Source of the DNA: UBA1141 sp963665155
GTDB taxonomy: Bacteria > Chloroflexota > Dehalococcoidia > Lucifugimonadales > UBA3495
Length of the DNA stretch: 64,000 nucleotides
Assembly: GCA_963665155.2 (NCBI GenBank)
Contig: OY761986.2
Coordinates: forward strand, 1,984,001 to 2,048,000
Direction of reading: 5' to 3'
A program made the position numbers and the translations under genes. Below, piece after piece: positions 19,009 through 28,553 of the stretch. Positions within the stretch are counted from its first letter, which is position 1. Each line of letters opens with the position of its first letter. The notes beneath the pieces were generated by a model. The model searched no databases. It worked only from the letters and a program-made list of their open reading frames with translations, and had not been told where the DNA came from.

Positions 19009-19389
19009 TTTCCATCCCCGAGTTCGAAATTTGGGTGCGGCTGTCTTAGTTGGGAACTATCGGGTTATATTATGTAAGACCGGCATATAAGCCCAATAAT
19101 GGCCTCATTTAGTTCCCGAACGCACTGCAGACCTGACTTTGACTGGTGTATTATAGACTATCGCTGGGACAACCTTATGTCACCTAGATGTGGTCTGATA
19201 TTTAGCCACAGAACCGCGAGCATTGGGGCTTGATGGCATTCCACCCTCCAAATCACCCGGGCTACTCATCGAAAAGTTACGCCCTCAAGTATTCGTAAAT
19301 TAGTTTTGACGAGGGCATGAAATCGCCTCCCCTCTTCCAGACCAATTGCAAATTTGCTCCAGCATAAAATCTAAGACGGACATTTCTGA
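19009..19389. other. Divergent intergenic region between the BtuF-like gene and the MFS gene
   Basis: This 381-base gap must hold promoters firing in both directions. The stretch TTATATTATGTAAGAC near 19064-19080 is A/T-rich and could be part of a -10 region for the leftward gene, but no clear -35/-10 pair can be defended by eye. No further gene was seen. Confidence 0.4.
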
Positions 19390-20712
19390 ATGGCGCAACC
19401 CTCCATAGATCAGCAGCAAGGTTGGAGCAACTTCAGGTTGATGAAGTTGAGCGCCTACGGCTTCGGCATGATCGGCTTCGTGCTGGCTATGGACATTGTG
19501 GTTTTGCCGGAGTTGGTCAAGGACCTTGCCCCGGAAGAGTGGAAGAACACCTACCTTGCTATCCTGACGTTTAGCGGATTGATGGTGGCTGGTATAGCCC
19601 AGCCCTTCGTAGGCCGGGCCAGCGATAATACTCACTCACGTTTAGGCAGAAGGATCCCTTACATCGTGTGGGGTGGGGTATTCGTTGGGGTGGGCTTGAT
19701 CGGCGTGGGTTTTGCTCCCAATTACCTGACATTGTTCGGTGTCTGGTTGTTTATACAGGCCAATTTCAATGTTGGCTACAGTCCCTATCAGGCGCTAATA
19801 AGAGACTTAGTGCCCCTGAGCCGGGTGGGCGTTGCCTCTTCATTAAAGATACTGGCCGACGCAACCGGCGCTGGGGCATTGGGCGCAATCTGCAGCAGTT
19901 TGCTGGGAAGGGCCGCAGGTGGCCCGATACAGGTCTGGGTGTGGCTGAGCTTGGGTGTAGTTGCCATTTCGCTGGCCGTCACCACAATAATTACTTCATT
20001 AACGGTGCGAGCTCACGAGACTTCGGCCAACGCATCCTCCCAAATCAGCTCTCAATCTAACGGGAACCCGGATGAAGCGGCGGACCAACAACAACCGCTG
20101 CACCCGCAATTAAAACGGTTCATGCTGTCGCGGTTGCTGATCATGGCGGCAATTACCGCCTTTCCGACATTCGGTCGTTTTTTCCTCGAAGATGCCGTAA
20201 AAGTGGGTAACCCTTCCCAGGCATTAGGCTGGATGATTCTGGTGGTGGGAGGGGCGTTGGCCGTCAGCATTTACCCGGCGGGCTGGGTCTCCGATAGAAT
20301 TGGCCGTAAACCGGTGGTAATTGTCGGCGCATTAGGAGGCGCATCCAGCAGCATTTGGCTGCTGTGGGCCAACGATGTTTCAGGAGTCTTGATAACCGCA
20401 AGCCTCCTTGGCATTTCCATCGGGACCATGCTCAGTTCCAACTGGGCGCTGGCCAATGAACTAGGCACCCAGGGCCGGGAAGCACTACACATGGGGATGG
20501 TAAACCTGGCCACCACTGGCGGTTCGGCTGCGGCCAAATTGATGGGTCCGGGGATTGACCTGCTAAACCGCGCTTCAGACGGCAGGGGATGGGATGCCTT
20601 ATTAATTACTTGTTCAGTGCTGTTTTTACTTGGTGGGGTGTTGCTTATGCCTCTGAAGGTAGTAGACACATCAAGATTAACCCCTCTTAGCTCCCGGGAA
20701 CAAGCGGACTAG
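19390..20712 (+). CDS. MFS transporter, SLC45/GPH-like
   Basis: This 440-residue protein has about twelve hydrophobic segments arranged as two halves with a charged cytoplasmic loop near residues 210-240 (SSQISSQSNGNPDEAADQQQ). The motif GRASDNTHSRLGRRIPYI between the second and third segments is the MFS/GPH signature. In the second half, GWVSDRIGRKPVVIVGALGG repeats it. The closest pattern is the sugar/cation symporter-like SLC45 type, but the substrate cannot be told. The ATG at 19390 follows a pyrimidine-rich stretch with no good ribosome binding site, so the start is less certain. The gene stands alone, divergent from the BtuF-like gene. Confidence 0.85.
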   Translation: MAQPSIDQQQGWSNFRLMKLSAYGFGMIGFVLAMDIVVLPELVKDLAPEEWKNTYLAILTFSGLMVAGIAQPFVGRASDNTHSRLGRRIPYIVWGGVFVGVGLIGVGFAPNYLTLFGVWLFIQANFNVGYSPYQALIRDLVPLSRVGVASSLKILADATGAGALGAICSSLLGRAAGGPIQVWVWLSLGVVAISLAVTTIITSLTVRAHETSANASSQISSQSNGNPDEAADQQQPLHPQLKRFMLSRLLIMAAITAFPTFGRFFLEDAVKVGNPSQALGWMILVVGGALAVSIYPAGWVSDRIGRKPVVIVGALGGASSSIWLLWANDVSGVLITASLLGISIGTMLSSNWALANELGTQGREALHMGMVNLATTGGSAAAKLMGPGIDLLNRASDGRGWDALLITCSVLFLLGGVLLMPLKVVDTSRLTPLSSREQAD

Positions 20713-20921
20713 TACCTGATGGTGGAAATAATCAACAGGATACTCCGTTCGCCCTGAATTCCGACCGAGATACTTGACTGAACTACTTGACGGGAGCCAA
20801 CTTTTCGTTGGGTCATTACTCGGAAGGATTATCCCATATGCTCAGAGCGAACGGACTTCCAGTCACCCGTCACGCCTATGTTTAGTATAGAGTACTAGCG
20901 GACAAGATTTTTTGGCTCGCC

Positions 20922-21680
20922 CTAAACCTTGGCTTCAGAAGCCTTTTTCAGGAACTGAGCAGCGCCCCTGGCTACCCAACCGTTCCAAGAAGTCATCAAG
21001 AATCTGGCGCCTTTGTCGATGTAGCTTGAGATGTTGTCGTCGTTCACCAGCGTGCCAGCCGTCCGGCCCGCTGAGACTATGCGGGCAAGCGCGTCGTCTA
21101 TGGCCGCCTGCACTTCCGGATGGCCCGACTCGCCAATGTGGCCCATGGTCTGCGCCAAATCGGTGGGGGCCACGAAAAACACGTCGATATTGTCAACTTT
21201 TAAGATCTCATCCAAGTTTTTTAAGGCCTCGGCTTCTTCCAGAAGCACGACTACCATGGTCTGATCGTTGGCGATTTTGGGATAGTCGGCCACGCCAAAG
21301 GACTGACGTCCGCCAAACATGCCACGATAGCCTAAAGGCGCGTATTTTGCCGACTGCATTGCTTGCTCGGCGGCCTCCCGGGTGTTGATATGAGGAACGA
21401 CGATTCCCATGGCTCCCCTGTCCAAGGTGCGAGTTATCAGCCACGGTTCGTTGGCGCTAACCCGGGTTATCGACGTCATGCCCCAAAGATCGCAAGCCCG
21501 GGTCATATCCCCTAGTCCTTGCCAGTCCACTGGACCATGCTCACACTCGATCCATGCGGCGTCGAAGCCCATCGGTCCCAAAAAATCGATGACCTCGGCG
21601 TCCTGCACGCCGGATATGGTTGTTACGACCTGATTATTTCGCAGCTTTTCCTTGGCAACGTTCGGCCTGAGTTGTGGCAC
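20922..21680 (-). CDS. HpcH/HpaI family aldolase
   Basis: A class II (metal-dependent) pyruvate aldolase-like protein of 252 aa. Family motifs are the opening EVIDFLGPMGFDAAWIECEHGP with the metal/base region, ITRVSANEPWLITRTLDRGA, IVVPHINTREAAEQ, the metal-binding VVLLEEAEALKNLDEIL and the final VDVFFVAPTDLAQTMGH-like block (here DVFFVAPTDLAQTMG). Relatives cleave 4-hydroxy-2-oxo acids such as 2-keto-3-deoxyglucarate in aromatic or sugar-acid breakdown. It starts with an ATG at 21680 with GGAGG about 5 bases upstream. The neighbouring asparaginase-like gene is on the same strand but 190 bases away, so an operon is not certain. Confidence 0.88.
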   Translation of the reverse strand: MPQLRPNVAKEKLRNNQVVTTISGVQDAEVIDFLGPMGFDAAWIECEHGPVDWQGLGDMTRACDLWGMTSITRVSANEPWLITRTLDRGAMGIVVPHINTREAAEQAMQSAKYAPLGYRGMFGGRQSFGVADYPKIANDQTMVVVLLEEAEALKNLDEILKVDNIDVFFVAPTDLAQTMGHIGESGHPEVQAAIDDALARIVSAGRTAGTLVNDDNISSYIDKGARFLMTSWNGWVARGAAQFLKKASEAKV

Positions 21681-21873
21681 TGGGGGCCTCCTATGTCAAA
21701 TTTGATTTCGCTGGATTCTCCGGTTCCTGTTTTTTTATAGCCGATTTATAGCCCCATCGCATAGCTGGCGCTATCAGCTTAGCGCGCTCGGTCCGTCGGC
21801 AATTTCCCAAACCTGTGTGAATGGCTCAACCGGCTGAGCCATTTTCCCATTGGAACAGCAAAATGACAAACGA

Positions 21874-22881
21874 TCAGAATTCATGAAACATTCTTTGCAA
21901 CTCGGCTTTCTCTTGAGTCACAGTTAATCCCAACATCAGCAGGATGCGGGCTTTTTGAGGCAACAGGTTGTCGCACACGATAAACCCTTGTTTTTCCTTC
22001 TCCGGAGTGGTCACCACACGGCCGGCTGTGGCCCGGGAAGCCAATACCACGGGAATTCCTTCTTTCACGGCTTCCGCCGCTGCTTGAACCACCGCTGGCG
22101 GGTAGGTACCTCCACCAAAGCCGGCCAGGATCAAGCCATCCGAATGGTTATTACGTACTGCGTCTACCAGCAAACCGTCGGCGCCCGCATAGGCGTAGAC
22201 GATGTCGACCCTAGGTAACGACGTACTTCCGGCCACATCGAAGGGGGTATCTATCGTGTGTCGACGCAACGGCGACCGGTAGAACACCACTTGACCATCA
22301 GAATCCGCATAACCCAAAAATCCCAGTTCGTTGGGCCGAAAGGTTTCAACCCTAAAGGTATTGGACTTGGTAACGTCCCGTGCGCATTGAATCTCGTTGT
22401 TCAGGACTGTCAAAACACCCTTGCCGCCAGCATCAGGGCAACCAGCGATTCTGATGGCATCTATTAAATTTATGTCGGCATCGGTTCCCAAAGATGTAGG
22501 CGGTCTCATGGCCCCGGTGACGACCACCGGCTTGGCCGATTTGACCGTGAGGTGCAGGAAGTAAGCCGTTTCTTCCAATGTTGCGGTCCCGTGGGTGATG
22601 ACCACGCCGGCCACGTCCGTCTCTTGGGTAAAGGTTTGGTTGATGCGTTGAGTCAGGCTTAACCACTCGGCGGCGCCTATGGCGGTGCTACCCACGCTGA
22701 CCAAGTCTTCGCTTCGCACCGTAGCAATCTCGGCGGCTTCTGGAATCCGATCCAACGACTCCTGGATAGTCAGGTGTTTTCCCAGTTCGGGATACAGTAT
22801 GTAGTCCATCCGGTCGGGGCCCACCCCTGCGATGCTCCCACCGGTGGCGATGATTCGTACTATTGGCTTTGCGCTGGTCAT
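21874..22881 (-). CDS. Asparaginase-family protein with altered active site
   Basis: The 335-residue protein matches L-asparaginase type II along its length: IIATGGSIAG, DLVSVGSTAIG, VVITHGTATLEETAYFL, KPVVVTGAMRPPTSLGTDAD, ARDVTKSNTFRVETF and GFGGGTYP. Two catalytic positions differ from E. coli AnsB. The nucleophile Thr12 is Ser16, a mild change. The substrate-binding Asp90, part of the usual HGTDT motif, is Ala100 here (codon GCA). Thr89 and Lys162 equivalents are kept (Thr99 and the Lys in DVTK). No signal peptide is present, so the protein is cytoplasmic. It may have changed substrate or lost amidohydrolase activity; gene context does not help. Confidence 0.88.
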   Translation of the reverse strand: MTSAKPIVRIIATGGSIAGVGPDRMDYILYPELGKHLTIQESLDRIPEAAEIATVRSEDLVSVGSTAIGAAEWLSLTQRINQTFTQETDVAGVVITHGTATLEETAYFLHLTVKSAKPVVVTGAMRPPTSLGTDADINLIDAIRIAGCPDAGGKGVLTVLNNEIQCARDVTKSNTFRVETFRPNELGFLGYADSDGQVVFYRSPLRRHTIDTPFDVAGSTSLPRVDIVYAYAGADGLLVDAVRNNHSDGLILAGFGGGTYPPAVVQAAAEAVKEGIPVVLASRATAGRVVTTPEKEKQGFIVCDNLLPQKARILLMLGLTVTQEKAELQRMFHEF

Positions 22882-23155
22882 TTTGCGTCCCCCTTGATGG
22901 TATGACCAAGTCGCCTGGCCTCCGGAGCAGGACCGCCTGGCGGCTGGCGATGGTCAAAATATATTTTGCGTCGCCGCCCATTGTCGCCAATTACCGTTCC
23001 TCTGGCAACTGTTCGCCGGTCATTTAAGATTACCCTGTTTTTGCGACCATCCGGCTTTTCACGACTGAGCAAGACCGCTGGGCAAGGGATTAACTGGGAA
23101 TTAGCCTGTATGGCTGTATAATCAGGTGTATCAGTGGAGATGTGAGGTTAGCGCA

Positions 23156-23886
23156 GTGCGGGCCTTGATTTTGTCGGACATTCATTCAAACTTGGAAGCC
23201 CTTACCGCCGTAATTGACGACGCCACCGACCGCGGCGGTTTCGATAGTCTCTGGTGCATGGGTGACATCGTGGGTTACGGGCCGGACCCTGGGCTTTGTA
23301 TTAAGCTTCTTAGCCGCCACAAAGCTGTGTCGGTGGCTGGAAACCACGATACCGTAGCAATAGGCAAAGCCAGCGCAGAGGATTTCAATTACGCAGCCAA
23401 GGCTGCGATTGAGTGGACCGCCAGCAATTTGTCAGCCGAATCCTTCAAGTATTTGTCCAACCTGCCGACAGTCGTGAAAATGGAGCCCTTTACCATCGTC
23501 CACGGGACGCTACGAGACCATTTAAAGAGTACTTGTTAGAACAGGATACTGCTCTAGCGACCCTGGAGCGCCTGGAAACTCGATATTGCGCCGTGGGTCA
23601 CTCCCATATTCCTTTCATCTGCAGGGAAGACGGTGGCAAGGCCAGTTTGATCGAGTTCTCCGAAGACGAAGCTTATCCCTTGGGCGAGGAGCGGTTGCTA
23701 ATCAACCCTGGCTCTGTGGGTCAACCCAGAGATCGCAACCCCAAGCCCAGCTACGCGATTTACGACAGCCTGGCGAGCACCATTGAGCGCCACCGGGTTG
23801 AGTACCGCCTTCAAGACACCCAGGAAAAGATGCGGGATGCCAACCTGCTGGAGTACCTGATCGACCGCTTGATCCACGGAATTTAA
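23156..23886 (+). pseudogene. YfcE/MJ0936-type metallophosphoesterase, one-base frameshift
   Basis: The first frame (GTG at 23156 behind GAGG at 9 bases) reads VRALILSDIHSNLEAL, WCMGDIVGYGPDP and SVAGNHDTVA, which are the metal-binding blocks of a calcineurin-like phosphoesterase. It runs into a stop at 23537 after HGTLRDHLKSTC. The adjacent frame continues without loss as EYLLEQD, then YCAVGHSHIPFI with the last metal-binding His residues, and LLINPGSVGQPRDRNPKPSY, ending at 23886. Restoring one C near 23519 turns RDHLK into RDPFKEYLL, the family consensus. So a single deletion separates the sequence from an intact 243-residue enzyme. Confidence 0.85.
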
Positions 23887-24050
23887 GCGAAGCACGGCAG
23901 TTAGGGGCCCGGTTGCTATAAGGTCACTCAGTAAAAGGACCAAACGATAACCAACAAACGCCTAAGCACAGGCGCAAAGACCGGTTTTAATCCCCGAAAC
24001 ATCCTGCTACACTCTTAGCCTGGCCCAGCCGGACTGGCTAAACAACACCT

Positions 24051-24129
<79 letters not shown>

Positions 24130-24140
24130 TTTAGGCACGA

Positions 24141-24171
24141 AAAAGCCCTCCGGACGATTCGGAGGGCTTTT
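24141..24171. terminator. Terminator of tRNA-Lys, inside island A
   Basis: A perfect 12-bp stem (AAAAGCCCTCCG and its complement) with a 7-base loop lies 15 bases after the tRNA, ending in TTTT. It overlaps the 3' end of the integrase frame, so it belongs to the element and replaces the tRNA's original terminator. Confidence 0.85.
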
Positions 24172-24182
24172 ACATTTGTGCC

Positions 24183-24202
24183 AATGTGCACAGGATGTGC
24201 AC
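24183..24202. repeat. Element-end repeat, left copy
   Basis: AATGTGCACAGGATGTGCAC, identical to 33525-33544. Each copy holds TGTGCAC twice, 11 bases apart. It lies 53 bases inside the left attachment site, within the end of the integrase gene. By analogy with phage integrases it may be an arm-type binding site. Confidence 0.7.
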
Positions 24203-25314
24203 AGACTATTTTCGTAACTGTGCAGCCACGGCCTTGCGGCGGCCTGTTGGAGCGGCGGTAATACATGGCTGTAAACATCAGCTGTGATTGAAATGGTACT
24301 GTGGCCCAGCATTTCCGAGGTTGTCTTTAAGTCCACTCCCCCACTCAGAGCAAGGGTAGCGAAGGCGTGGCGCAGTCCATGAATGGTTGAGTGAGGTAGC
24401 CCAGTCGCCTTGACCAGATCAGCGAAATCCTTAGTGATGGCATCGGGGTCAACGGATCGGCCATCGGCCTGGGTGAACACATACCCGGAATTTTGCCAGA
24501 CATCCCCTACTGCGATCTGTTGTCCAATCTGCCGCCCGCGAATCTCGTGTAGCAAAGCAACGGCATCTGGGTCCAAAGCGATGGTACGGCGGGAACGGGC
24601 CGTTTTAGGTTGGCCCGACACCAGACCCTTCCCGGCAAGCCTTTGTAATGTCTTAACTACGCTTAGGCGCCCATTCATCAAGTCCACGTTGGCCCATTGC
24701 AGGCCAGCCAGTTCGGACCGCCGCATTCCGGTGAATAGGGCTAGGTGGTAAAAGTCCCGGTAACGGCTGCCGGTACAAGCGTCCATGATCTCGCGGATTG
24801 TCTCACCGTCCCACATCTCCATCTCTTTGCGCTCAATCCTTGGTGGCGTCGCCGCGTCCGATGCGTTGCGGACCAATACACCCCACTTGACACCGATGGC
24901 CAGCGCCCGATGTAGGACAGGATGAAGGTGTACCACAGGTTTGGCGCTGAGGCCCTTTTCCAACATGGCGGCATAAGTGGCTTGGATATGCCGGGCGGTG
25001 AGAGATTGGACGGAAATATGGGCCAGCGGTGCGGCGTAGCGGTTGATAATCTGCCGGTATCCCTGGAAAGTTTTCGGCGTGACGTTAGAACTGTAGGTGT
25101 CCAGCCACGGGCCAGGAATTGGCCAACCGTCTCCCTTTGGCGGGTGATATAGCTGCCGTTCTCGATGGCCGACAGGCGCTCCCGTAAGGTTCGCTCGGCT
25201 TCACGGCGGCTGCCTTTGACCGTTTCGTTGACCTGCTTCGTCTGGCCGCTTTCGTCTGGCGGGCCGTAGTAGCGCAGTTGCCAAGATCCTGCTGATCGTT
25301 GGGTGACAGAACCG

Positions 25315-25485
25315 TTACCTTTGCTCCGTTGTTTCAGTGTTCCTCTCATTGATAATCTCCTCTGATTCAAATAATTGTAGGTTCAGCGATTTTTCTCGAT
25401 CGCCCAGCCATTTCAGGAATCCTAAACGCCTTGCGATGGTCGTAATCTCTCCCATACCCTCGGCGGTAGGCATAGCTCCAACCAT
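25315..25485 (-). CDS. Small ORF overlapping the integrase start, possible excisionase or regulator
   Basis: A 56-residue frame begins MVGAMPTAEGMGEITTIARR, continues with LGFLKWLGDREKSLNLQLFE and ends in a polar tail. AGGAGG sits directly before the first ATG and at better spacing before the second one (fifth codon). It overlaps the start of the integrase gene by 35 bases in another frame, the arrangement expected of a small partner gene translated just ahead of an integrase. The ITTIARRLGFLKWLG stretch could form a helix-turn-helix-like pair of helices, but I do not recognise a family. It may be a chance frame. Confidence 0.35.
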   Translation of the reverse strand: MVGAMPTAEGMGEITTIARRLGFLKWLGDREKSLNLQLFESEEIINERNTETTEQR

Positions 25486-25544
25486 CTCCTCCTCTTTACT
25501 TAGCCTAGGTGCAGCCCTTTGCCAAGTCGGAATGAGGCCCCGCC

Positions 25545-26071
25545 TTACTGCCTCGCCGCTTCCTCGTTGCCGGGTCTTGAGGCAAGTCCAATATGATACT
25601 CCAACTTCCCTTGCCTCGTTGACAACTGGGATTCGATATTAGTTAGGGAATCGTTGAGCGTCCCTGAAGGGGATATCTCCACTGATTTCTCGATCCTAAT
25701 TATCCGGGGCGGATTGTCTATGTCCTCTCGTATTAATTCGACATTGCCTATCCTCGGTACCCTGCCGAGTTGGCAGGCCAGTTCGTATGTTTCGTTAGGT
25801 GCCGACGACTCCCATGGTCTGTATTCAATAAACCCGACCAAGTATTCAATAATGATCGGCTGCTCAAACATTTCCCTCACAGTGTCCCGCCCGTCAAACA
25901 TGTCACGACATAATAGGCGAGATCAATCGGAGCGTCTTCTAACACGGAAAATAGCTTCGCTGCCCACTTAGCTTCTCCAATCGTAAGCCGACTGCTTTCC
26001 GGAACATCCAGCAAGGAATTAGGGGGGAGCCTTACTATTCCCAATACGCAATATCGGTCTAACGACAACAA
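25545..26071 (-). pseudogene. Hypothetical protein, probably one gene with a frameshift
   Basis: Two frames overlap by 25 bases and read as one protein. The first gives SLDRYCVLGIVRLPPNSLLD and DAPIDLAYYVVTC; the second takes over as FDGRDTVREMFEQPIIIEYL and runs to an end at 25545. A one-base shift near 25890 joins them into about 175 residues. The first frame stays open upstream to about 26143 (with AFWNPSPEEWDPEAYPF) but has no ATG there, so the real start may also be damaged. I do not recognise the family. Translational coupling of two small proteins is the alternative. Confidence 0.45.
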
Positions 26072-26177
26072 GAACGGGTAGGCTTCTGGGTCCCATTCCT
26101 CCGGGGAAGGGTTCCAAAAAGCAAATGGTGGGAAATAACCTGCCTACGTCATTCGCGTTTCAACAAAGATTAATCCG

Positions 26178-26420
26178 ATGAATCATGACGAAATTCGTGT
26201 CGGGCTAGGTAGTTCGATGGAGTCTAGGAATCTGAACGTGGTGAGAAATTTTCTTATTCACGATACCAATGAAAATCAATATGAAGATTTGTTGAGCAGG
26301 GTGGGAGCTAGAGGCTTTTCAGTCCCCCAGTTTCTGGCATATCAACCTGACGGCATGATCCCTATATTTGAATCCTGGATCGACGACCTCGTCGCTGCGG
26401 CCCAAAGCGCTGCCGGCTAA
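26178..26420 (+). CDS. Hypothetical protein preceding the methyltransferase
   Basis: An 80-residue frame begins MNHDEIRVGLGSSMESRNLN and ends WIDDLVAAAQSAAG only nine bases before the methyltransferase start, so the two are probably cotranscribed. It is acidic, with no membrane segment and no recognisable motif. Its position suggests it works with, or is a remnant of a gene associated with, the DNA methyltransferase. Small size and lack of a strong ribosome binding site keep the confidence low. Confidence 0.45.
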   Translation: MNHDEIRVGLGSSMESRNLNVVRNFLIHDTNENQYEDLLSRVGARGFSVPQFLAYQPDGMIPIFESWIDDLVAAAQSAAG

Positions 26421-26429
26421 GGACAATAA

Positions 26430-27386
26430 ATGAATAAACCGGGAGCCAATTCAATGGCCAGTAATTTTCGATCGGTGCACCCTTACCCTGCTAAGATGGC
26501 GCCGGAAATAGCGCTGAAGGCAGTCCAGCTGCTGCCACCAGGCTCGGCAGTGTTGGATCCTATGTGCGGTGGGGGAACGGTATTAGAAGAAGCGGCCATT
26601 TTAGGCCATCATCCGATTGGGTTCGACATTGACCCGCTTGCAGTCTTAATTGCCAAGGTTGCGACGATGGTAGAGGTTCCTCAAAAGCTACATCAACGCG
26701 TAGAGAGGCTCCTAGATGACGCCCGATTATTACCAGGCCGAGGCAATATTCCAACATTGATCGTCGATGATCTAGCGTCCCAGGAGTTTGTTGACTTTTG
26801 GTTCGCAGAAAAACAGCAACAGCAACTCCGGAAGCTCGTTTACTCAATTGGGACCGGGCGCAGCAAATGGTTTCAAATAGCCAAGCTAGCCATTAGCAGA
26901 ACAATCATCACAAAATCGGGAGGAGCATCCCTTGCTGCGGACACATCGCACAGCAGGCCACACCGGGTTAGGAAGGCAAACCAGTACGATGTTTATGAAG
27001 GTTTCGAGAAATCCATTCGCCACATCGAATCTGTGTTGCATCAGAGACCACGCCTCGAGAAATCACTTGTGTATCGTGGGGATGCACGCAATCTACGAAG
27101 AATGAATCGAGGTTCGGTTGATCTAGTGATAACATCCCCGCCGTATGTGAATGCGATTGATTACTTGAGGGGGCACCGTCTGTCGCTCGTTTGGTTAGGA
27201 TATCCGTATGGTCCGCCAAGATTGTTACCTCATGTTTTGAGGCTCAGGGTTTGAGGTTACTTTCCGAGAATGTTACGAGAAATTCCGAACGACCGCAGAT
27301 ACTTACCGCCTCCAATGCCTGCCGGAGCTGGGGCCTTGGACAAGCGCATGCGGCGTGAGTCGGTTCTAACCTTTGTCAATGCGTGA
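26430..27386 (+). pseudogene. DNA methyltransferase (N-4/N-6 type), damaged C-terminal half
   Basis: The protein opens with a DNA methylase start, SVHPYPAKMAPEIALKAVQL, then motif I LDPMCGGGTVLEEAA and the SAM-binding GFDIDPLAVLIAK. Motif IV is TSPPYVNAIDYLRGHRLSL, the SPPY catalytic loop of amino-methyltransferases. After LGYPYG the sequence becomes unlike the family and stops at 27252-27254. In the same frame beyond that stop comes RYLPPPMPAGAGALDKRMRR and ESVLTFVNA, which looks like a methylase C-terminus, ending at 27386. So an internal piece seems to be missing or scrambled between about 27212 and 27285. No restriction endonuclease gene was found beside it. Confidence 0.7.
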
Positions 27387-27389
27387 TTA

Positions 27390-27416
27390 CCCCAGACGTC
27401 AAGGCTGGGGCGTTTT
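27390..27416 (+). terminator. Probable terminator after the methyltransferase
   Basis: CCCCAG and CTGGGG form a 6-bp GC-rich stem around a nine-base loop, followed by CGTTTT. It starts three bases after the stop of the extended methyltransferase frame. Confidence 0.55.
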
Positions 27417-27524
27417 GAATTATGGATTGTCAATATTGTGGACACGATGTTGCTGCGATCGTTCCAGTAACAAATCATTGTTCAGGGTCAATTTGATTGC
27501 CTCTTCGTTTTTTTCTCGTTCATC

Positions 27525-27761
27525 ATGATCTCAAACGAATGGGAACTCTACCTTGGTGTTTCGAATGAGAATTCGGACGCCCTCTCCTGGGCCTACAATA
27601 TGTTGGGTGGCGCACACGACACCGACGAAGTGCTAGACCTTATCGTGAACGAGGCGCCAGGTTGCGTTTGCGCAGTCGCCACTGGTTTACTTTTCGATGG
27701 CAGGATAGTCTGGGAGCAGATCAATCGGCCCGGTGCCGTGACCAGATTCGATATATGTTGA
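27525..27761 (+). CDS. Hypothetical protein
   Basis: A 78-residue frame, MISNEWELYLGVSNENSDAL followed by SWAYNMLGGAHDTDEVLDLI and VNEAPGCVCAVATGLL, ends near GAVTRFDIC. It is acidic and reads like a folded small protein rather than a random frame. No family recognised. It lies between the methyltransferase terminator and two leftward genes. Confidence 0.4.
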   Translation: MISNEWELYLGVSNENSDALSWAYNMLGGAHDTDEVLDLIVNEAPGCVCAVATGLLFDGRIVWEQINRPGAVTRFDIC

Positions 27762-27848
27762 TAAATAAGCGATGTCGAGATCTTATTTTCAAAGAATGTT
27801 AGCGGTTCGTTTGATGGATCATTGATGCAACGAATTTCAACAAGTGAT

Positions 27849-28364
27849 TCAGACCACTGATAATAGCCGGATTTCTTTTCTGATGGATCCCGAAGCTTGT
27901 TGAAATTCTTCCATCGTCGGCAACTGGCTGGATGAGTCATCCAGGCAATCAACTGCTACGGTGTAGAATTTCGTGAGGTTCGCCACAGAATTTAGTAACT
28001 CCGCCCCGGCGTCAAGGCTGAAGAGCATAGATCGCAAACGACTGTTCAGGTTCATCAGATGTAGCGCCCGCGACGCCACAATTTCTGGGCTAGTATAGAT
28101 TATTGCGGGTCTGCCTTCCCGTATCGCTGCGACATATTGGACTGGGCTGTTGAATTCTTCTTCGAATTCATCGACGAATGACCTTGCCTGATCTACAACT
28201 CGTGCCCTTTCACCTCTCGCCCGCTCTTCTTGACGCGTTTGTTTGTCGGCTTCTCGCTGGTCAATCGTCCTGCGGGCTTCCCTGTACCAACTCGCTGTGG
28301 CGAGTAAGGCGCTTACTATGATTGCGGTGATTGCAACCCAATCGCTACCTTCCATTTGGCTCAA
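27849..28364 (-). CDS. Membrane-anchored coiled-coil protein, unknown function
   Basis: The 171-residue protein has a single N-terminal hydrophobic segment (VAITAIIVSALLATASW, about residues 10-26) and then a highly charged helix rich in Arg, Glu and Gln (REARRTIDQREADKQTRQEE) likely to form a coiled coil in the cytoplasm. The C-terminal half contains FVDEFEEEF and LNSRLRSMLFSLDAGAELL, also helical. Either the first Met or the one at residue 4 (MEGSDW) may be the start. Similar one-TM, coiled-coil proteins are common in mobile elements and their function is usually not known. It lies in island A with the small gene at 28554-29033 on the same strand. Confidence 0.6.
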   Translation of the reverse strand: MSQMEGSDWVAITAIIVSALLATASWYREARRTIDQREADKQTRQEERARGERARVVDQARSFVDEFEEEFNSPVQYVAAIREGRPAIIYTSPEIVASRALHLMNLNSRLRSMLFSLDAGAELLNSVANLTKFYTVAVDCLDDSSSQLPTMEEFQQASGSIRKEIRLLSVV

Positions 28365-28553
28365 TCCCCAAAGGTAATTTAAAGACCGTGCCGGAGAGTC
28401 TTAAATTAACGACAGAAAGCATTCCAAAGTTAGACTGATTGCCGATCGAAGCAGTCCTGCCGGATGACCAGCATCAAAGGCGCATTGAGGGACTTGACTC
28501 AGGAAATCCATCCAATCGCACAGGTGACTCTGCTGGCATTTGGGTTCGATTGA

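Noticed and set aside
20740..20870. Possible long inverted repeat (TCCGTTCGC with GCGAACGGA) after the MFS gene
   Set aside because: The arms are short, imperfect and about 85 bases apart, so I could not support a structure.
25337..25642. Rightward ORF (101 codons) next to the integrase
   Set aside because: It overlaps the small leftward frame and has only low-complexity Ser/Leu-rich sequence with no start signal.
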